NCBI GenBank assembly: GCA_018715465.1
Contig: DVLN01000052.1
Span: 1 to 8,837, forward strand
Direction of reading: 5' to 3'
Length of the DNA stretch: 8,837 nucleotides
Source: Candidatus Faecivivens stercorigallinarum
Lineage (GTDB): Bacteria; Bacillota; Clostridia; Oscillospirales; Ruminococcaceae
The position numbers were made by a program, and so were the translations under genes. Below, one piece after another: positions 6,492-8,837 of this stretch (position 1 is the stretch's first letter; each line of letters starts with the position of its first letter). Below the pieces are notes generated by a model that was not told the DNA's origin, ran no database searches, and was given only the letters and a program-made list of their open reading frames with translations.

Positions 6492-6631
6492 GGTTGTTTG
6501 CTCCCTTCCGCCGGAGCCGTCCTGTATCCGGCACCGGTATATCCATCTGATCTTTTTTTATTATGGCACAAAAAGAAGGAATTACATGGAGATATTTTAA
6601 TTTTTTCTGCCAAAGAAATGACTTTTGCTGA

Positions 6632-6660
6632 TTGTCTTTTTCACCGCTGTGTTGTACAAT
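6632..6660 (+). promoter_or_regulatory. Promoter of the radical SAM gene
   Basis: TTGTCT (6632-6637) and TACAAT (6655-6660) are 17 nt apart. The start point would be near 6667, giving a leader of about 26 nt. The surrounding gap (6492-6692) is AT-rich and otherwise shows no gene or clear repeat. Confidence 0.65.
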
Positions 6661-6692
6661 AGAAGTATATCACAAAGGAATCAGGTGAAACC

Positions 6693-8447
6693 ATGAAGCT
6701 GCTGCTGACCGCCATCAATGCAAAATACATCCATTCCTCCCTCGCCATCCGTTCCCTTAAACAATACGCCGCCTGCTATGGGGAGCAGATCGCAATACAG
6801 GAATTTACGATCAACCAGAACCCTGATTATATTCTCGAACAGCTCTATCGTCAAAAAGCCGATGTGATCGGGTTTTCCTGCTATATCTGGAACCGGGAAA
6901 TGATTTTGCAGCTGGCGGAGAATCTGAAAAAAGTCAGCCCCCGGACGGTGATCTTTCTCGGCGGGCCGGAAGTGAGCTATGACGCCGCAGAGACACTCTC
7001 CCGCTACCCGTATCTGGATCTGATTGTCCGCGGGGAAGGGGAAGCTACCTTTCTCGATCTGGCCCGCCACTGGATTGAAGGCACGCCTGCCCTTGCCGAC
7101 ATCCCCGGCATCACCTGGCGTGCACCCGGTCCGTCAATCCTCGAAAATGCCGCCCGGCCGCCGCTGAATTTGCAGGATATCCCGTTTGTCTATGACGACC
7201 TGTCCAGCTTTGTCCACCGGATCATCTACTATGAAACCCAGCGGGGCTGCCCCTATCAGTGTCAATATTGCCTTTCCTCAGTCGAAAACGGCGTCCGTTT
7301 CCTGCCGGAAGAACGGGTTAAAAAAGACCTCGACTTTTTCCTGTCCAAAAAGGTGATGCAGGTCAAGTTTGTCGACCGCACCTTCAACTGCAACCGCCGC
7401 CACGCCCGGATGATCTGGCAGTACCTGATCGAACACGACAACGGCGTGACCAACTTCCATATGGAGATCACCGCCGACCTGATGGATGATGACACCATCG
7501 ACCTGCTGAAAAAAGCCAGAAAAGGGCTGTTCCAGTTCGAGATCGGCGTCCAGACAACCAATCCGCAGACCATGAAGGCCATCCGCCGTACGGTTTCCTT
7601 TGAAAAGCTCTCCCAGGTGGTCCGCAAGCTCAAGGCGTTGGGCAATATCCACCTGCATCTCGACCTGATCGCCGGGCTTCCGCTGGAAGATTATGATTCC
7701 TTTGGCCGGTCGTTTGACGATGTCTACCGGCTGGAGCCGGATCAGCTGCAGCTCGGTTTCCTCAAGCTCCTCAAAGGCTCCGGCCTGCGGCAGGACGCTG
7801 AACAGTACGGCATCTGCTACCGCAGCCAGCCCCCCTACGAGGTCCTTTCCACCGCCTGCCTTTCGTTTGACGACCTGTGCAGGCTCAAACTGCTGGAGGA
7901 AATGGTCGAGACCTTCTACAATTCCCCCAAGGCCTTGCGTGCCATCCGGTTTATCACGACGGTGGTCCCCTCCCCCTTTGCCTTTTTCCAACAGCTGGGC
8001 CTGTTCTGGGAGGAAAAGGGATATCGCGCTGTCAACCACAACCGGGCGGAATATTCCAGGCTGTTCTATGAATTTTGTACCACCCAGCAGTCACTGACGC
8101 CTTTTTTGGATATCATCGCCGACCTTCTGCGCTTTGACCTGTGTCTGGGCGACAACGCAAAACGGCTGCCCCAGTCGCTGCAATGGGACACCCCGGATAT
8201 CAGAGAAGCGCGCAGCCGGTTTTATCATGACAGAAAACAGATCGAGTCACTGCTGCCCTATCTGGCGGGATATACCCCCGCACAACTGGCACGGATGTGC
8301 CCGATCGAACTGTTCCGGTATGATGTCAGCAGCCTCCGCCCGGGACAGCACCGCCCCGCCCCTGGGCTGACAGCAGTGCTTTTTGACTATACCTGGCGCG
8401 ATCCAATGACCAATGAAGCAAGCTGGCAGGTCATCCCGCTGCTATAA
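6693..8447 (+). CDS. B12-binding-fold radical SAM protein with DUF4080 tail
   Basis: This 584-aa protein belongs to the radical SAM group with an N-terminal cobalamin-binding-like fold and a C-terminal DUF4080 domain, which is common in Clostridia. Residues 1-140 form the Rossmann-like domain, with LLTAINAKYIHSSLAIRSL at the start, GGPEVS (90-95) and VRGEGE (112-117). The DxHxxG motif that ligates cobalamin is not seen. The iron-sulfur motif CPYQCQYC gives C186, C190 and C193 (CX3CX2C). The barrel continues through KFVDRTFN, the E-I-G-V-Q-T strand and the HLDLIAGLP strand to about 380. DUF4080 fills about 390-560. The protein should bind a [4Fe-4S] cluster and cleave S-adenosylmethionine; the substrate is unknown. 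The ATG follows AGGTG by 5 nt, with AAAGGA further upstream. It has its own promoter and terminator, so it is a single-gene unit unrelated to the sugar genes as far as can be seen. Confidence 0.9.
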   Translation: MKLLLTAINAKYIHSSLAIRSLKQYAACYGEQIAIQEFTINQNPDYILEQLYRQKADVIGFSCYIWNREMILQLAENLKKVSPRTVIFLGGPEVSYDAAETLSRYPYLDLIVRGEGEATFLDLARHWIEGTPALADIPGITWRAPGPSILENAARPPLNLQDIPFVYDDLSSFVHRIIYYETQRGCPYQCQYCLSSVENGVRFLPEERVKKDLDFFLSKKVMQVKFVDRTFNCNRRHARMIWQYLIEHDNGVTNFHMEITADLMDDDTIDLLKKARKGLFQFEIGVQTTNPQTMKAIRRTVSFEKLSQVVRKLKALGNIHLHLDLIAGLPLEDYDSFGRSFDDVYRLEPDQLQLGFLKLLKGSGLRQDAEQYGICYRSQPPYEVLSTACLSFDDLCRLKLLEEMVETFYNSPKALRAIRFITTVVPSPFAFFQQLGLFWEEKGYRAVNHNRAEYSRLFYEFCTTQQSLTPFLDIIADLLRFDLCLGDNAKRLPQSLQWDTPDIREARSRFYHDRKQIESLLPYLAGYTPAQLARMCPIELFRYDVSSLRPGQHRPAPGLTAVLFDYTWRDPMTNEASWQVIPLL

Positions 8448-8460
8448 ACCCCCGCCATAT

Positions 8461-8506
8461 AAAAACACCTTCCACTGCAATTTCAGGCAGCAGAAGGTGT
8501 TTTTTA
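8461..8506. terminator. Hairpin terminator after the radical SAM gene
   Basis: AAAAACACCTTC (8461-8472) pairs perfectly with GAAGGTGTTTTT (8493-8504), and inner CTGC (8475-8478)/GCAG (8487-8490) extends the stem past a 2x2 bulge. T runs exist on both strands, so it can also end the convergent gene whose stop is at 8544-8542. Confidence 0.9.
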
Positions 8507-8541
8507 TTGTCTATAATCTGTTTTCATCCTGCCGTCTGGAA

Positions 8542-8837
8542 TTAGCGTCTGATTCCAAAACGATGCAACAACTGTTTCAGCCAATTTGTATTATGCGCCA
8601 TTTCCCTGAACCGAATCATCCAGTATACCGTCAGCAAGTGCCGCCGCTTCATCTGTCTGACCAAAAAACGCATCGCGGGAATATAACATTCAATCGGATA
8701 GGAATTCAAGATAGATCTTGTCAGAGAATGTTGCAGAACATTCTGCATATCGCGGTATTTTTCCCCGAAACGCAGGTCAGACATGACAATCTGACGGATC
8801 AGTACCCGTACCCTCATCAAATAACTGCGGTCCAGCC
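8542..8837 (-). CDS. C-terminal part of an unidentified protein (runs off the window)
   Basis: The minus-strand frame is open from the window edge to a TAA at 8544-8542, giving at least 97 residues of a C-terminus. There is no convincing start in the window: the in-frame ATG near 8817 has no good ribosome binding site and the frame stays open upstream of it. The visible part is basic and rich in Arg, Leu, Met and Tyr, with stretches such as YPIECYIPAMRFLVRQMKRR and LLTVYWMIRFREMA, and no membrane segment is certain. The pattern of a Y-x-x-x-x-x-P turn followed by R-x-L-x-R helices is reminiscent of the helical tail of GT2-type glycosyltransferases, but this is a weak impression only. It faces the radical SAM gene across a shared terminator. 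Confidence 0.55.
   Translation of the reverse strand, partial: LDRSYLMRVRVLIRQIVMSDLRFGEKYRDMQNVLQHSLTRSILNSYPIECYIPAMRFLVRQMKRRHLLTVYWMIRFREMAHNTNWLKQLLHRFGIRR

Noticed and set aside
6080..6662. Plus-strand frames (6080-6550 and 6234-6662) after the DUF3237 gene
   Set aside because: They run through a strong terminator and antisense to the heparinase-like remnant, lack ribosome binding sites, and have low-complexity Arg/Pro/Ser-rich products typical of shadow frames.
7278..8039. 253-codon minus-strand frame inside the radical SAM gene
   Set aside because: It is antisense to the radical SAM and DUF4080 domains, which carry recognisable motifs; no ribosome binding site or motif supports it. 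GC-rich coding DNA commonly gives such shadows.
1..8837. Mobile element, CRISPR array, tRNA or riboswitch
   Set aside because: No transposase-like frame, regularly spaced repeats, tRNA-like cloverleaf with a T-loop, or long structured leader was seen; the longest gap between genes is about 240 nt and is explained by promoters and palindromes.

Overview
The window looks like chromosomal DNA of a gut-type anaerobic Firmicute (Clostridia, probably Oscillospiraceae/Ruminococcaceae-like). The reasons are strong AGGAGG-type ribosome binding sites, TTGnnn-N17-TACAAT promoters, compact gene spacing with hairpin-plus-T terminators, GC-rich coding sequence with AT-rich intergenic gaps, and the gene content: cytoplasmic GH32/GH31/GH43 enzymes and a DUF4080 radical SAM protein. 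This placement is inference; no rRNA, tRNA or lineage-defining gene is present.

Layout. (1) Positions 1-3803 form a two-gene carbohydrate operon. A good promoter surrounded by inverted repeats leads into a GH32-like beta-fructosidase-type gene (131-1549), followed after 23 nt by a GH31 alpha-glucosidase (1573-3729) and a strong hairpin shared with the convergent gene. (2) A double-domain carboxymuconolactone decarboxylase (CMD) family gene runs on the minus strand (3817-4578). (3) A 242-nt divergent control region (4579-4820) has a promoter on each strand, a perfect 15-bp palindrome, a perfect 10-bp palindrome and a direct repeat. (4) A plus-strand pair follows: a GH43 enzyme (4821-5681) and a DUF3237-like small protein (5722-6153), ending at a strong terminator. 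(5) A minus-strand open frame (6174-6491) looks like the truncated 5' end of a heparinase II/III-type gene and runs into that terminator. (6) A B12-binding-fold radical SAM protein with a DUF4080 tail (6693-8447) has its own promoter and terminator. (7) The 3' end of an unidentified minus-strand gene runs off the right edge (8542-8837).

How the genes may work together. No glycosidase here has a visible signal peptide, so the GH32, GH31 and GH43 enzymes probably act on short oligosaccharides after import. A GH32/GH31 pair in one operon suggests a substrate containing both fructosyl (or similar furanosyl) and alpha-glucosyl linkages, but transporter and regulator genes are not in the window and the real substrate cannot be read from sequence. 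The DUF3237 protein is probably co-transcribed with GH43, and the CMD gene is divergent from that pair. I found no CRISPR array, insertion sequence, phage gene or RNA gene. The most notable items are the operator-like repeats in both sugar-gene control regions, the Asp-for-Glu change at the usual GH43 acid position, the divergent GH32 nucleophile motif, and the truncated heparinase-like gene.
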